Assembly: GCA_027019685.1 (NCBI GenBank)
Contig: JALUWH010000313.1
Location: 1-5,553, forward strand
Length of the DNA: 5,553 bases
Source: Ghiorsea sp.
GTDB taxonomy: Bacteria; Pseudomonadota; Zetaproteobacteria; Mariprofundales; Mariprofundaceae
Direction of reading: 5' to 3'
A program made the translations under genes and the position numbers. The notes under the pieces are model-generated. The model was not told the DNA's origin. It did not search any database and saw only the letters and a list, made by a program, of their open reading frames with translations. Every line of letters begins with the position of its first letter. Position 1 is the first letter of the stretch. Positions 5,410-5,553 of the stretch are shown piece by piece.

Positions 5410-5553
5410 ATGAGCCAAGTGCAACCGAAAAAACCACAGTCTATTAGCTCTGATTCAGACATGGGTATTAACGAAGTGACATTGCAGCCTGCCAGTGAAG
5501 ATATTTGGGATAAGAAATACCGATTAAAAGATAAAGATGGCAACGCAGTGGAT
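5410..5553 (+). CDS. nrdJ: Ribonucleotide reductase large subunit, N-terminus only (probably B12-dependent class II)
   Basis: The first 48 codons of a gene running off the window. The segment from about residue 25 (LQPASEDIWDKKYRLKDKDG) resembles, from memory of the family, the start of adenosylcobalamin-dependent ribonucleoside-diphosphate reductases, where a Q-P-x-S-x-x-I-W-x-x-K-Y-R-x-K pattern precedes the catalytic barrel. The first 20 residues (SQVQPKKPQSISSDSDMG) are a polar, probably disordered leader with no ATP-cone pattern, although a short stretch cannot exclude one. Such enzymes reduce NDPs to dNDPs through a cobalamin-derived thiyl radical and need no oxygen; all catalytic Cys residues lie beyond the window. 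Independent support comes from paired NrdR-like boxes and DnaA boxes directly upstream. A class I NrdA cannot be excluded from so little protein. The ATG is preceded by AAGGGG; the gene is divergent from aroG. Confidence 0.7.
   Translation, partial: MSQVQPKKPQSISSDSDMGINEVTLQPASEDIWDKKYRLKDKDGNAVD

Noticed and set aside
1..5553. CRISPR arrays, tRNA or rRNA genes, insertion sequences
   Set aside because: Reading both strands I saw no regularly spaced repeats, tRNA-like cloverleaf, rRNA segments, transposase motifs or terminal inverted repeats.

Overview
The window reads as ordinary chromosome from a Gram-negative, probably proteobacterial, organism. The grounds are an AroG-like class I DAHP synthase, a YgdL/TcdA-type tRNA dehydratase, Lgt and UppP close in motif and length to the E. 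coli proteins, and DnaA boxes of the usual proteobacterial form. Hand-counted base composition of the central genes is about 47% G+C. The species cannot be named from the sequence alone.

Layout. (1) Positions 1-881, + strand: the C-terminal part of a Fic-domain AMP-transferase with a winged-helix tail. Its N-terminus lies before the window, and it is clearly more AT-rich (about 30% G+C in sampled lines) than its neighbours, so it was probably acquired. (2) Positions 882-5050, - strand: a compact five-gene unit transcribed in the order DAHP synthase (aroG-like), uppP, lgt, tatD-family hydrolase, tcdA. The junctions are ATGA overlaps (aroG/uppP, tatD/tcdA) or gaps of 3-4 bases, so the genes are almost certainly co-transcribed and translationally coupled. 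(3) Positions 5051-5409: a 359-base divergent regulatory region. (4) Positions 5410-5553, + strand: the first 48 codons of a gene that looks like a ribonucleotide reductase large subunit, probably the B12-dependent class II type (nrdJ).

How it works together. The minus-strand unit joins the first step of aromatic amino-acid synthesis to two envelope functions (undecaprenyl carrier recycling and lipoprotein lipidation), then a metal-dependent TatD hydrolase and the enzyme that cyclises t6A to ct6A in tRNA. It is a housekeeping cluster with no obvious single pathway. The divergent region is the most informative part. Facing the reductase gene it carries two perfect DnaA boxes in inverted orientation, followed by two NrdR-like boxes exactly 32 bases apart that overlap a plausible promoter. 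This matches known control of ribonucleotide reductase genes by replication initiator and nucleotide status, and independently supports the identity of the truncated gene.

I found no convincing novel system. The points most worth a second look are the DnaA/NrdR regulatory architecture, the AT-rich Fic gene that abuts tcdA with no intergenic base, and two start codons (DAHP synthase and Lgt) that are better placed inside the longest open frames.
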